DNA of 64,000 nucleotides from Tardiphaga robiniae (lineage in GTDB: Bacteria > Pseudomonadota > Alphaproteobacteria > Rhizobiales > Xanthobacteraceae): positions 310,001 to 374,000 of the forward strand of contig NZ_JABMCJ010000094.1 of the NCBI RefSeq assembly GCF_013359755.1, given 5' to 3'. Position 1 is the stretch's first letter, and each line of letters opens with the position of its first letter. A program made the translations under genes and the position numbers. The notes beneath the pieces were generated by a model. That model was not told where the DNA came from. It saw nothing but the letters and a program-made list of their open reading frames with translations, and did no database searches. Shown in pieces: positions 46,514-56,223 of the stretch.

Positions 46514-47404
46514 TCAGCCTTCCGAATCCAGCCGCTTCAGAATTTCGTCGAGCTGATCGAGATCACGATACTTGATGATCACGGTCCCGCCGGGATCACG
46601 GTGATCCACCGACACTTTCAGCCCGAGCACGTCGCTGACCCGTTTCTCCAGCGCGATCGTGTCGGCATCCTTCGCCGCCTTGGGAGATGACGTGCGCGGC
46701 TTCTGCGGCGCACGCTCCGGCACGCCCTCTTCATGCGCAAGCGCTTCGGTCTGACGAACGTTCAGTCCCTCGGCGATGATCCGTTTCGCGGCGCTCGATG
46801 CGTCCGGCAGGTTGATCAGCGCGCGGGCGTGACCGTTGGAGAGCTGTCCCGATGCGATCAGGTCCTGCACGTCATCCGGCAGCTTGGTAAGGCGCATCAT
46901 GTTGGCGACATGGCTGCGACTCTTGCCGACGATTTTCGCGATCTCGTCCTGGCTGTGTTTGTAGGTCTCGGCGAGCGCGTGATAGCCCTGCGCCTCTTCC
47001 ATCGCATTGAGATCTTCGCGCTGGACGTTTTCGATGATCGCGATTTCCATCGCGGCCGAATCCGTCACGTCGAGCGGCACGATCGGCACTTCATGCAGAC
47101 CGGCGATCTGCGACGCGCGCCAGCGGCGTTCGCCGGCGATGATCTCGAAGCGATCGTTGCTACCCTTCACCGGCCGCACCACGATCGGCTGGATCACGCC
47201 ATGCTGCTTGATCGACGCCGCGAGTTCGCTGAGTTCCGCATCCGCAAAGGCCCGCCGCGGATTGCGCGGATTGGCCTTGAGAAATTCAATTGGCACCTTG
47301 CGCTGGTTGCGCGAAGGACGCTCGACATGCGCGGCTTCGCCGCCGACATCGCCGATCAGACTTGCAAGACCGCGGCCCAGCCGCGAACGCGCTTCATCAG
47401 CCAT
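46514..47404 (-). CDS. parB: Chromosome partitioning protein ParB
   Basis: A 296-residue ParB/Spo0J CTPase that loads at parS sites and slides along DNA to form the segregation complex. SRLGRGLASLIGD is the ParA-contacting N-terminus. The CTPase motifs are IQPIVVRPV, AGERRWRASQIAGL and ENVQREDLNAMEEAQGY. The helix-turn-helix that reads parS includes KHSQDEIAKIVGKSRSHVAN and QLSNGHARALINL. A dimerisation domain ends the protein. I chose the ATG at 47404; one at 47425 adds seven residues. Four parS sites lie 1.6-4.6 kb upstream. It follows parA with a 148-bp gap. Confidence 0.96.
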   Translation of the reverse strand: MADEARSRLGRGLASLIGDVGGEAAHVERPSRNQRKVPIEFLKANPRNPRRAFADAELSELAASIKQHGVIQPIVVRPVKGSNDRFEIIAGERRWRASQIAGLHEVPIVPLDVTDSAAMEIAIIENVQREDLNAMEEAQGYHALAETYKHSQDEIAKIVGKSRSHVANMMRLTKLPDDVQDLIASGQLSNGHARALINLPDASSAAKRIIAEGLNVRQTEALAHEEGVPERAPQKPRTSSPKAAKDADTIALEKRVSDVLGLKVSVDHRDPGGTVIIKYRDLDQLDEILKRLDSEG

Positions 47405-47552
47405 CGCCAATCCCTTCGAACTCATCGCGCCACTCCGTACTCAAACGTGAAATTCGGTTGCAGGCTGGGCAAAGGCGTACTTGCGCCGTGCCTGCCATTA
47501 TCGTTTGCGATCCGCTGTTGTGGGCACGCTGTGCTTTGCCCACCCTACTTGC

Positions 47553-48419
47553 TCAGTGAGCGGTGCGCAGGTCGCGCTCGCGCTGGATCACTTCGGTCGC
47601 GAGCCGCAGATAGGCTTCTGAGCCCGAGCACTTCAGGTCATAGACCAGCACCGGCTTGCCGTAGGACGGCGCTTCCGAAATGCGGACGTTACGCGGGATC
47701 ATGGTCTCGTAGACCTTGCTGCCCATGAATTCGCGGACATCGGCAACCACCTGGTTTGACAGGTTGTTGCGCGAGTCGAACATGGTCAGCACGATGCCAT
47801 GGATCGACAGGTTCGGATTCAGCGTCGAGCGCACCTGCTCCACGGTCTGCAACAATTGAGACAAACCTTCGAGCGCGAAGAACTCACACTGCAGCGGAAC
47901 GAGAATCGCATCCGACGCGGCCATCGCATTGACCGTGAGAAGATTGAGCGACGGCGGACAGTCGATCAGCACGTAAGTATAGTCGGAGCCCGGCGAGACA
48001 TTGTTGTTCAACTCGCCGATCGCATCGCGCAGCCGGAAGGCGCGGTCGCGGGCCGAGCCGAGTTCGAGTTCGAGACCCGAAAGATCCATGGTCGATGCGG
48101 CAATATGCAAACGCGGCACCGCGGTGACAACGACGGCATCGCGCAGCGGCGCTTCGCCGATCAACACGTCGTAGGTTGAGCAGTTGCGATTGCGGCGATC
48201 GATGCCGAGTCCGGTGGACGCATTACCCTGCGGATCGAGATCGACGATCAACACGCGCTCCCCGATCGCGGCGAGTGCGGTGCCGAGATTAATCGCGGTG
48301 GTGGTCTTGCCAACGCCGCCTTTCTGATTCGCCAGCGCCAGGATGCGCGGATGGCCAGGCACCGTATTTGACGTATGCTCTTGATATTGCTGATCAATTA
48401 CGGTCATTGGTGTGGCCAT
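47553..48419 (-). CDS. parA: Chromosome partitioning ATPase ParA
   Basis: A 288-residue Walker-type ParA ATPase whose gradient on the nucleoid pulls ParB-parS complexes apart. The deviant Walker A is LANQKGGVGKTTTAINLGTA, followed by VLIVDLDPQGNASTGLG (A') and YVLIDCPPSLNLLTVNAMAA (Walker B). The N-terminal 25 residues (IDQQYQEHTSNTVPGHPRI) precede the fold. The ATG at 48419 or one four codons later may start it; either overlaps the end of rsmG by 14-26 bp, showing that rsmG and parA are co-transcribed. Confidence 0.97.
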   Translation of the reverse strand: MATPMTVIDQQYQEHTSNTVPGHPRILALANQKGGVGKTTTAINLGTALAAIGERVLIVDLDPQGNASTGLGIDRRNRNCSTYDVLIGEAPLRDAVVVTAVPRLHIAASTMDLSGLELELGSARDRAFRLRDAIGELNNNVSPGSDYTYVLIDCPPSLNLLTVNAMAASDAILVPLQCEFFALEGLSQLLQTVEQVRSTLNPNLSIHGIVLTMFDSRNNLSNQVVADVREFMGSKVYETMIPRNVRISEAPSYGKPVLVYDLKCSGSEAYLRLATEVIQRERDLRTAH

Positions 48420-49104
48420 TTTGGTTTGCGGACGGGGTCAGTCGCTCGATCCGGTCGAGTTCGACGATCCAGCCTTGTCCGCCGGTCAGGCTGGCATGCA
48501 GGCGCGGGCTTATATTCCAATATCTAGTAGCTTCGGTCAATTCCGATTCTACATCTTGACCCTTGAGAAATAAGGCTTTTGTGCCCGGCTTCATCAGGGG
48601 CTCGGCGAAACCGATAACGATATGTAACGAGGCAACGGCACGCGCGGTGATGCAATCGACATGCTCGGGAAATCTATCCACATTATCCCCGATGTCAGCC
48701 AGATGAATCGTGCCGGGGGCTTGCGTCACACGTAACGCTTCGCGCAGGAACGCCGCCTTCTTGGCGTTTCGCTCGACGAGATGAACATGTCCGCCAGCGA
48801 CATCACCCATGGCACAGGCCAGAACCACGCCTGGGAAACCTCCGCCGCTGCCGAAGTCTAGCCAGATCTTTGCATCCGGCGCGAGGTTCAGAAGCTGCAG
48901 CGAATCCGAGATATGGCGCGTCCAGAGATTTGGAAGCGTGGCCGGCGAAATCAGATTTGTCTTGGCCTGCCACTGCAGCAACAGGTCGACATAGCGATCG
49001 AGCCTGTCTTCCGTTTCACGTGAAACAGGTGTCAGCCGCAAGGCCGCAGCCTTATCGGCATCGAGCCGGGGAGCGGGAGCCGCTTGCTGGGATCGTTGCG
49101 CCAT
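48394..49104 (-). CDS. rsmG: 16S rRNA (guanine-527-N7)-methyltransferase RsmG
   Basis: A 236-residue SAM-dependent methyltransferase (GidB) acting on G527 of 16S rRNA. KIWLDFGSGGGFPGVVLACA is the SAM-binding loop; LVERNAKKAAFLREALRVT and CITARAVASLHIVIGFAEPL follow. VSRETEDRLDRYV near residue 27 is encoded partly by a parS site (49013-49026). I chose the ATG at 49104 (MAQRSQQAAP); an ATG at 49134 would add ten residues. In most alphaproteobacteria mnmG is directly upstream; here two extra genes on the other strand intervene. Confidence 0.95.
   Translation of the reverse strand: MAQRSQQAAPAPRLDADKAAALRLTPVSRETEDRLDRYVDLLLQWQAKTNLISPATLPNLWTRHISDSLQLLNLAPDAKIWLDFGSGGGFPGVVLACAMGDVAGGHVHLVERNAKKAAFLREALRVTQAPGTIHLADIGDNVDRFPEHVDCITARAVASLHIVIGFAEPLMKPGTKALFLKGQDVESELTEATRYWNISPRLHASLTGGQGWIVELDRIERLTPSANQNGHTNDRN
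49013..49026. other. parS site 1, inside rsmG
   Basis: GTTTCACGTGAAAC, the perfect 14-bp parS core, flanked by C and A rather than T and A. It lies within rsmG and encodes its VSRET residues, so it serves both coding and partition roles. Confidence 0.93.
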
Positions 49105-49206
49105 TGGATTGTCTGAAAAGCTGTTGGGACCCATCCATACTCCGAGTCCATTACAGCCGCTATCAAATTGCCGGATTGAGGCGACGAATCCGGGCGGCAA
49201 TTTCCG

Positions 49207-49740
49207 ATGAATGAGCGACCGATCTATCAGGGCGCCCTTCGACGCACCGGCCTGCTCCGTACCCTCGAGCCATTCGACCCGCATGTGATCGGCACGCTGC
49301 CGCTCGGTGTCGCCCGGCCCGACAGTGACATCGATATCGTCTGTTGCGCCGCCGACCTGTCCGCGGCTGTTGAACTTGTCTGGAAGCACTTCGGCGAGTC
49401 CGAAAGCTTTGCCATCTATCAATGGTCGGCCAAAGGCCGACCATTGATCGCGACATTCGAAGCGTATGGATGGCCATTCGAAATCTTCGTCAGCTCGACT
49501 CCCGTACAGGATCAAGCTGGCTGGCGGCACTTCGAGGTCGAGAAGCGACTGCTGACCCTGGGCGGACCCGCCTTCCACACCGCCATCTGCGCGTTACGGG
49601 CCGGAGGAGTAAAGACAGAGCCTGCCTTTGCGCGTGCTCTCAAGCTTGAAGGCGATCCTTACGCCGTCCTGTACGACCTGTTCAGCACCTCTGATAACCA
49701 GCTGAATGCCGTCCTGAGGGCGCAAGGGTTTGCAGTATAG
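49207..49740 (+). CDS. DUF4269 family (nucleotidyltransferase-like) protein
   Basis: A 177-residue protein of the DUF4269 family. GTLPLGVARPDSDIDIVCCA near residue 30 has the GS/DxD-like layout of minimal nucleotidyltransferases, with Asp-Ser-Asp-Ile-Asp as likely metal ligands. FEAYGWPFEIFVSSTPVQDQ and FHTAICALRAGGVKTEPAFA follow. Substrate and role are unknown. It runs opposite to rsmG and mnmG, in a spot where most relatives have no gene, and is followed by a small membrane protein gene. This suggests a local insertion that did not disturb the parS cluster. Confidence 0.85.
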   Translation: MNERPIYQGALRRTGLLRTLEPFDPHVIGTLPLGVARPDSDIDIVCCAADLSAAVELVWKHFGESESFAIYQWSAKGRPLIATFEAYGWPFEIFVSSTPVQDQAGWRHFEVEKRLLTLGGPAFHTAICALRAGGVKTEPAFARALKLEGDPYAVLYDLFSTSDNQLNAVLRAQGFAV

Positions 49741-49819
49741 AGGATTCAGGACAGTGAGTTGACCAGGATCAATGCGAGCAGGACGAGTCCGGCCTCCAAT
49801 GAATCATCGTTGGAGGCAG

Positions 49820-50014
49820 ATGACCATGAGTGTGATCGTACGGCTTTTCCTGACGCTGGCAGCACCCATCACTGCGCTGTTCGTCTCGCGTGATGCACTC
49901 AATTTCGACGTGGTCCAGACGATCGTCGCCGTGATCCTCTTTACGGTGGCCGTCGCAGCTATTGCCTTCTGGCCCCGCCGGCCAGCGAAGCCATCTTCAA
50001 CGGAGCCGCGTTGA
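49820..50014 (+). CDS. Small hypothetical membrane protein
   Basis: A 64-residue protein I do not recognise, with two hydrophobic segments, VRLFLTLAAPITALFV and VVQTIVAVILFTVAVAAIAF, and a basic C-terminal tail (WPRRPAKPSSTEPR). A GGAGGCAG sequence precedes the ATG at 49820, supporting translation; an ATG at 49826 and one at 49772 are alternatives. It follows the DUF4269 gene on the same strand and ends 13 bp before a parS site. Confidence 0.6.
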   Translation: MTMSVIVRLFLTLAAPITALFVSRDALNFDVVQTIVAVILFTVAVAAIAFWPRRPAKPSSTEPR

Positions 50015-50026
50015 TTTCGGCTTCCT

Positions 50027-50040
50027 GTTTCACGTGAAAC
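50027..50040. other. parS site 2
   Basis: GTTTCACGTGAAAC within the perfect 16-bp palindrome TGTTTCACGTGAAACA (50026-50041), in the 32-bp gap between the small membrane protein gene and the mnmG stop codon. Confidence 0.95.
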
Positions 50041-50046
50041 AACCAA

Positions 50047-51918
50047 CTAGGCCAAAGCAGCCTTCGGCTTGCGTGCTTCGCGGCGGAGATAGGCCGCGAG
50101 AATGGCCAATGCGGCCGGAGTCATACCATCCAGACGTCCCGCCTGCCCCACAGTGTGAGGAAGCGCTGCCTTGAGCTTCGCCCGGGCCTCATTGGACAGT
50201 CCGGGGACCGCATCATAGTCGACATCCACCAGCGAGAGACCCTCGTCACGGCGAAAAGCCTCCACATCCGCGGTCTGACGCTTCAGATAGACATCATATT
50301 TGGCATCGATCTCGATATGGGTGCCGATCGCTGGGTCAATGGCCGATAATTCTGGCCAGATCCGGATCACGGTGGCCCATTCGGTCTCTGGGTAGGACAG
50401 GAGATCGAAGGCAGAGCGACGCTGACCGTCGTGATTGAGCACCAGACCATGCTTCGCCGCCCCGTTAGGAGTGATCGACAGCGCCTGGGTCAGGGCCTTA
50501 CCGGCGGCGAGCGCTTCCATCTTGGTGCCATGCCGGACCGAACGAGCGCTGCCGACACATCCCAGAGCGATACCCTTGTCGGTCAGGCGCTGATCGGCGT
50601 TGTCGGCACGCAGCGTGAGACGATATTCGGCCCGCGAAGTGAACATCCGATAGGGCTCGGTAATCCCACGCGTGACCAGATCGTCGATCATCACGCCGAG
50701 ATAGCCATCGGCGCGATCGAATACGGTCAACTGGCTACCGCTCGCCACCAAAGCCGCATTCAGACCGGCGACGAGACCCTGGGCGGCGGCTTCTTCGTAT
50801 CCTGTGGTGCCATTGATCTGCCCGGCCAGAAACAGGCCGGGGACGCGCTTGGTCTGCAGCGTCGGATCGAGTTCGCGGGGATCCACGTGGTCATATTCGA
50901 TCGCATAACCCGGGCGGACCATTCGGACCCGCTCGAGACCGGGGATCGAGGCCAGGATCGCAGCCTGAACCTCCTCGGGCAGTGAGGTAGAGATGCCGTT
51001 GGGATAGACCGTGGAGTCATCAAGGCCTTCCGGCTCCAGGAAGATCTGGTGGCCATCACGATCGCCAAAACGGACGATCTTGTCCTCGATGGACGGGCAG
51101 TAACGAGGCCCCGAACTCTTGATCTGGCCGGAATACATCGGCGAGCGATGCACATTGGCCCGGATCACCTCATGGGTCGCCGGTGTGGTGCGCGTGATGC
51201 CGCACTGAATCTGCGGATTGGTGATCCGCTCGGTCATGACCGAGAACGGCTCCGGCGGATCGTCAGCGGACTGCATCTCTACCCCCGCCCAGTCGATGGT
51301 GGTCCCGTCGAGCCGCGGTGGCGTACCGGTCTTGAGCCGTCCGAGGGTAAAGCCGACGCGCTCGAACGCCTTGGACAGGCCGAGTGCGGGAGCTTCATCG
51401 ATCCGGCCAGCGGGCCAGTTCTTCTCGCCGAGATGGATCAGGCCGCGCAGAAACGTCCCAGTGGTGATGACCACCGATCCGGCAGCGAGTTCGCGGCCAT
51501 CGGCAAGACGGATGCCGGTGACCCGGCCGTTTGACATCAGCAGGTCGTCGGCCTCGCCTTCAACCACACTCAGATTCTTGGTCGCGACGATCGCCGCCTG
51601 CATCGCTGCAGCGTAAAGCTTGCGGTCCGCCTGGGTGCGCGGGCCACGAACGGCCGGACCCTTCTTGCGATTGAGCATGCGGAACTGGATGCCGCCGGCA
51701 TCGGCCACGCATCCCATCAATCCGTCCAGGGCATCGACCTCGCGGACCAGATGACCCTTGCCCAGACCGCCGATGGCGGGGTTGCAGGACATCGCGCCAA
51801 TAGTCGCGAACTGGTGCGTGACCAGTGCCGTCTGCGCGCCCATGCGCGCAGCACCAGCCGCGGCCTCGCAGCCGGCATGGCCTCCCCCGATTACGATGAC
51901 GTCAAACTTGTCCTGCAT
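50047..51918 (-). CDS. mnmG: tRNA uridine-34 carboxymethylaminomethyl enzyme MnmG (GidA)
   Basis: A 623-residue FAD protein that works with MnmE to modify U34 of certain tRNAs, aiding decoding at wobble positions. [20 protein letters not shown] binds [40 protein letters not shown] and [20 protein letters not shown] are family signatures. [20 protein letters not shown] precedes the C-terminal helical domain that binds tRNA and MnmE. I chose the ATG at 51918 just before the FAD motif; the frame runs on through two parS sites and a repeat. It lies downstream of mnmE, its partner gene, on the same strand. Confidence 0.97.
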   Translation of the reverse strand: MQDKFDVIVIGGGHAGCEAAAGAARMGAQTALVTHQFATIGAMSCNPAIGGLGKGHLVREVDALDGLMGCVADAGGIQFRMLNRKKGPAVRGPRTQADRKLYAAAMQAAIVATKNLSVVEGEADDLLMSNGRVTGIRLADGRELAAGSVVITTGTFLRGLIHLGEKNWPAGRIDEAPALGLSKAFERVGFTLGRLKTGTPPRLDGTTIDWAGVEMQSADDPPEPFSVMTERITNPQIQCGITRTTPATHEVIRANVHRSPMYSGQIKSSGPRYCPSIEDKIVRFGDRDGHQIFLEPEGLDDSTVYPNGISTSLPEEVQAAILASIPGLERVRMVRPGYAIEYDHVDPRELDPTLQTKRVPGLFLAGQINGTTGYEEAAAQGLVAGLNAALVASGSQLTVFDRADGYLGVMIDDLVTRGITEPYRMFTSRAEYRLTLRADNADQRLTDKGIALGCVGSARSVRHGTKMEALAAGKALTQALSITPNGAAKHGLVLNHDGQRRSAFDLLSYPETEWATVIRIWPELSAIDPAIGTHIEIDAKYDVYLKRQTADVEAFRRDEGLSLVDVDYDAVPGLSNEARAKLKAALPHTVGQAGRLDGMTPAALAILAAYLRREARKPKAALA

Positions 51919-51973
51919 GGCCGCAGCTTCTAGCGCGGGCGCCGCCGGGATTGAAGAGAAATCCACAGGCAGT

Positions 51974-51987
51974 GTTTCACGTGAAAC
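51974..51987. other. parS site 3, upstream of mnmG
   Basis: GTTTCACGTGAAAC within the perfect TGTTTCACGTGAAACA, 56 bp before the mnmG start codon. It lies 46 bp (centre to centre) from parS site 4, so bound ParB could affect mnmG expression. Confidence 0.95.
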
Positions 51988-52019
51988 AACGGTGTCTTTG
52001 GAAGAATGGAGGCCGGACT

Positions 52020-52033
52020 GTTTCACGTGAAAC
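52020..52033. other. parS site 4, upstream of mnmG
   Basis: GTTTCACGTGAAAC within TGTTTCACGTGAAACA, between parS site 3 and the dispersed repeat at 52047. The 303-bp gap 51919-52221 holds only these two sites and that repeat. Confidence 0.95.
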
Positions 52034-52046
52034 ACATTCTTCTTCG

Positions 52047-52143
52047 CCATCATTGCGAGGGGCATATTGCAACGAAGCAGTCTTGTCTTTTGCAAGTCAG
52101 CTACCCGGCCTTCTGGATTGCTTCGCTCCGCTCGCAATGATGG
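52047..52143. repeat. Dispersed palindromic repeat, copy 2
   Basis: CCATCATTGCGAG and CTCGCAATGATGG form the outer arms, and GCAACGAAGCAG with CTGGATTGCTTCG the inner ones, over a longer loop than copy 1 at 18720-18804. It lies between mnmE and the parS pair. Confidence 0.75.
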
Positions 52144-52221
52144 CTGAAATCTCTATGCTTTACCGAGTTCCACGCCCGAGTTGATTCAATATTCATTCAT
52201 TAAAAAATGAACAAAGAAATA

Positions 52222-53556
52222 TTACTTACCTATACAAAAGTCCCGGAAGATGCTATCGAGGATATCCTCTACATCGACACGTCCCAGCAATCGTCCCAAT
52301 TGCTGCGCTGCAGCACGCATATCCTCGGCGACGAATTCTTCCCCTTGCTGAGCCGATGCTGCAGCATTCTGCAGCAAATCCGATGTGCTGCGCAGCAAAA
52401 GACGCTGCCGCTCCCGGGTAATCAGCCCGGCCTCTCCGCTCCCGAAGTACCGACCGGCGAAGTCGACCAGCAGTGCCAACAGCTGTGCAAGACCATCGCC
52501 GCGCTCCGCAGAAATTGCGATCAATAGATCCGGCTTGGCCGACGCAGTCTGGACCAGATCGACCTTATTCCGGACCACCCAGACCGGCGTTTCAGATTCC
52601 GCAAGCCATTGCTCGGGATTGGATACCTCCGCGCTGGAGTCAACCAGCCATAGTACCAGATCCGCCTCGGCCGCGCGGGCCCGGGCCCGGCGCACGCCCT
52701 CCTCCTCTACCGGATCGGCCGTCTCGCGAATGCCGGCGGTGTCGATGATAGTTACCGGATAACCGTCGAGGTCGAGCTGCACCTCGATAACGTCGCGGGT
52801 GGTGCCGGCATGCGGTGAAACAATTGCCACGTCGCGCCGGGCGAGCTGATTCATCAGCGTCGATTTGCCGACATTGGGCTGACCCGCGATGGCCACCACC
52901 AGACCGTCGCGCAACCGCTCGCTTCGACCCTGCGCCGCCAGCACCTCCTCGATCTCCCGATGCAGCGCCGATGCTTTCGCCAAAGCCGGCGCCAGCAATT
53001 CGGCGGATACGTCGCCTTCGTCAGAAAAATCGATGCCGACTTCGACCAGGGCCAGCGCCTCGATGATCTGCTGTCGCCAGTTGCGCGCCTTGTCGCCGAG
53101 CAGTCCCTTGAGCTGCCGCAGCGCCTGACGCCGCTGCCGGTCGGTATCGGCATGGATCAGATCATCAAGGCCTTCCGCCTCAGTCAGATCGAGCTTGCCG
53201 TTCTCGAACGCGCGGCGCGTGAATTCGCCGGGCTCCGCCGGCCGTAAGTCGTCGATGGCGCCCAGGGCCTCAAACAAAGAAGCCAATACCGCGCGCCCGC
53301 CATGAATATGAAATTCGGCAACGTCCTCGCCGGTCGCGCTCGCTGGCCCCGGAAACCACAGCACCACCGCATCGTCGATCGGGCCGAGCCGGTCATCCGA
53401 GAGGAGAACATGGGCGGCCATCCGCGGCGCCGGCAGCTTCCTTGCCAGACGCGTCAGCGCCTCACCTGCCTGAGGACCTGACACGCGGACAATCGCAATC
53501 GCCGTCGGCGGGCGGCCGGAGGACAAAGCGTAGATCGTCTGGTCGCGTGGATGCAT
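52222..53556 (-). CDS. mnmE: tRNA modification GTPase MnmE (TrmE)
   Basis: A 444-residue potassium-activated GTPase, partner of MnmG in U34 modification. The N-terminal tetrahydrofolate-binding domain begins [27 protein letters not shown]-type text ([20 protein letters not shown]) follows. The G domain has P-loop [35 protein letters not shown] and VRNKVD. The C-terminus CIGK holds the catalytic cysteine motif. It lies downstream of rho with a 235-bp gap containing repeats and a terminator, and upstream of mnmG. Confidence 0.97.
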   Translation of the reverse strand: MHPRDQTIYALSSGRPPTAIAIVRVSGPQAGEALTRLARKLPAPRMAAHVLLSDDRLGPIDDAVVLWFPGPASATGEDVAEFHIHGGRAVLASLFEALGAIDDLRPAEPGEFTRRAFENGKLDLTEAEGLDDLIHADTDRQRRQALRQLKGLLGDKARNWRQQIIEALALVEVGIDFSDEGDVSAELLAPALAKASALHREIEEVLAAQGRSERLRDGLVVAIAGQPNVGKSTLMNQLARRDVAIVSPHAGTTRDVIEVQLDLDGYPVTIIDTAGIRETADPVEEEGVRRARARAAEADLVLWLVDSSAEVSNPEQWLAESETPVWVVRNKVDLVQTASAKPDLLIAISAERGDGLAQLLALLVDFAGRYFGSGEAGLITRERQRLLLRSTSDLLQNAAASAQQGEEFVAEDMRAAAQQLGRLLGRVDVEDILDSIFRDFCIGK

Positions 53557-53591
53557 CGCCTATTTGCCGATGGGGGCGATGCGATGCAATG

Positions 53592-53692
53592 GGGATTCTG
53601 AACCCAGAATCCCGAGATATTTAAAACAATCCGTGATTCCGGGTCTGTGCATCAGGCGTCTTCGCCGACCTCCGTACATCCCGGAATGACGG
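53592..53692. repeat. Intergenic repeat with GGGATTCTG hairpin
   Basis: GGGATTCTG and CAGAATCCC form a 9-bp stem with a 4-base loop (53592-53613). TGATTCCGGG (from 53634) and CCCGGAATGACGG (53680-53692) form a second inverted pair. Together they resemble a dispersed repeat of these genomes; a decayed relative lies at 24906-25036. No gene is seen here. Confidence 0.6.
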
Positions 53693-53719
53693 TCAACGGC
53701 CAGTACAAAGAACCGACAC

Positions 53720-53749
53720 AAAAAAGCGCCGCTGCTTTCGCAACGGCGC
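53720..53749 (-). terminator. Intrinsic terminator of rho
   Basis: Read on the minus strand, GCGCCGTTGC-gaaa-GCAGCGGCGC forms a 10-bp stem with one G-U pair, followed by six T. It lies 43 bp after the rho stop codon and is a textbook Rho-independent terminator. Confidence 0.9.
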
Positions 53750-53791
53750 GTTTTGCAGTCCTGCAGCTGTTCGCTCGAACAGCGCCGAAAC

Positions 53792-55057
<1,266 letters not shown>

Positions 55058-55331
55058 TGGGAGGGATCCTGTGGAAAGTCGGGGAGGGAGCGCGAGGTAG
55101 CCAAGACGGATGCGGACGCTGGAAAAGATCAGGAAAGTCCGCAGGTCTCTGGCCAGGAAGTCTTGAGCGAGGAAGGTGCTGAAGGAGCTTCAAACCTGAT
55201 GCGGTGGCCGGTTCAAAAAGCGAAACCGGTACAAACCACATCCGCCTGCGTGGGGTGGGATGACGCGAATATAGAAAATCGCAGGGTGTCGCGCAAGGAG
55301 CCGAAACGGCGGTTGTGATGACAAATTTGGC

Positions 55332-55754
55332 CTAGAACGGCTTCACGATCACCAAAATGACGATCAGGATCATCAAAATTGTGGGTACCTCGTTGATAAT
55401 TCGATAGAATTTAGAAGTCCGCGTATTTTTGTCCTGAGCAAAATCACGCACCCGGGCACTCAGGAAGCCATGAACGCCAGACATCAGCAGCACCAGCGTC
55501 AGTTTGGCGTGAAACCAGCCCGAGCTGAACCAGTGACCGGCCCAGGCGAGATACAGGCCGAGTATCCAGGCGGCGATCATCGCCGGATTGATGATCGCCT
55601 TGAGCAGGCGACGCTCCATCACCTTGAAGGTCTCGGATTGCTTCGAGCCGATCTCCGCATCGCAGTGATAGACGAACAGTCGTGGCAGATAGAACATGCC
55701 CGCCATCCAGGAGATGACGGCGATCACATGCAGCGCCTTGGCCCATTCATACAT
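55332..55754 (-). CDS. hemJ: Protoporphyrinogen IX oxidase HemJ
   Basis: A 140-residue, four-span membrane protein catalysing the next-to-last step of heme synthesis, protoporphyrinogen to protoporphyrin. YEWAKALHVIAVISWMAGMF carries the conserved His, and YLPRLFVYHC follows. The third block is GHWFSSGWFHAKLTLVLLMS, with His-Lys; the last span is VPTILMILIVILVIVKPF. Length is typical of HemJ. It lies first to the left of the candidate oriC, transcribed away from it. In Caulobacter and Rickettsia hemE flanks the origin on this side; hemE is not in this window. Confidence 0.94.
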   Translation of the reverse strand: MYEWAKALHVIAVISWMAGMFYLPRLFVYHCDAEIGSKQSETFKVMERRLLKAIINPAMIAAWILGLYLAWAGHWFSSGWFHAKLTLVLLMSGVHGFLSARVRDFAQDKNTRTSKFYRIINEVPTILMILIVILVIVKPF

Positions 55755-56223
55755 TCGAAAGTTCTTTCCAGCATCACTGCGTCACACCGCACGTGCAGAC
55801 ACCGGAACACTTCACCGGAAAGCCGCGTTGCAGGACGCGCCGATACAGAGCGGATCACCGCACTATCCGCAAGCCATCCTTCTCTTAAATAATATTTATA
55901 GAATCTTAGGTTTGAGTCTAAGTGACAGTGGATTTCAGCCGCCCAAAACAATCCCGGAACTGTCCCACGCTTATGCACATGGCCACGTGATTTCTCCAAA
56001 GCGGCCTGCATGCAAGTTCGATATGCAGCGCAAAGGCTTACCGTCGCCGTGCACTGGATTATCCCAAGACAAACCCGGATAACCCCATTATCATTCAGAG
56101 CAGCCTCAGAGCTTTTCCTCTTCATGAGCCCTGTGAAGAAAAAACCGAGTTATCCCGGGCCCGCCGAGGCGATGGTCGATTTCCCGGAAAAGCTCCACAG
56201 AGATTCACAGGACATACACGATC
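55755..56223. other. Candidate chromosomal replication origin (oriC)
   Basis: A 469-bp non-coding gap where genes on both sides point away. An AT-rich stretch at 55880-55920 contains TTAAATAATATTTAT (a one-mismatch CtrA box, TTAA-N7-TTAT at 55885-55899) and GANTC sites at 55901 and 55914. DnaA-box-like 9-mers follow: TTATGCACA (55971-55979), TTATCCCAA (56059-56067), TTATCCGGG on the minus strand (56074-56082) and TTATCCCGG (56150-56158). Another GANTC is at 56202. The ppsR homologue bounds the origin in Caulobacter (CC_0001) and Rickettsia (RP001). Position is strong evidence; the boxes are partly degenerate. Confidence 0.75.

Noticed and set aside
55696-56125. Small frames in the hemJ-ppsR gap
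   Set aside because: Frames on both strands lack ribosome-binding sites and family similarity, and the gap is better explained as oriC.
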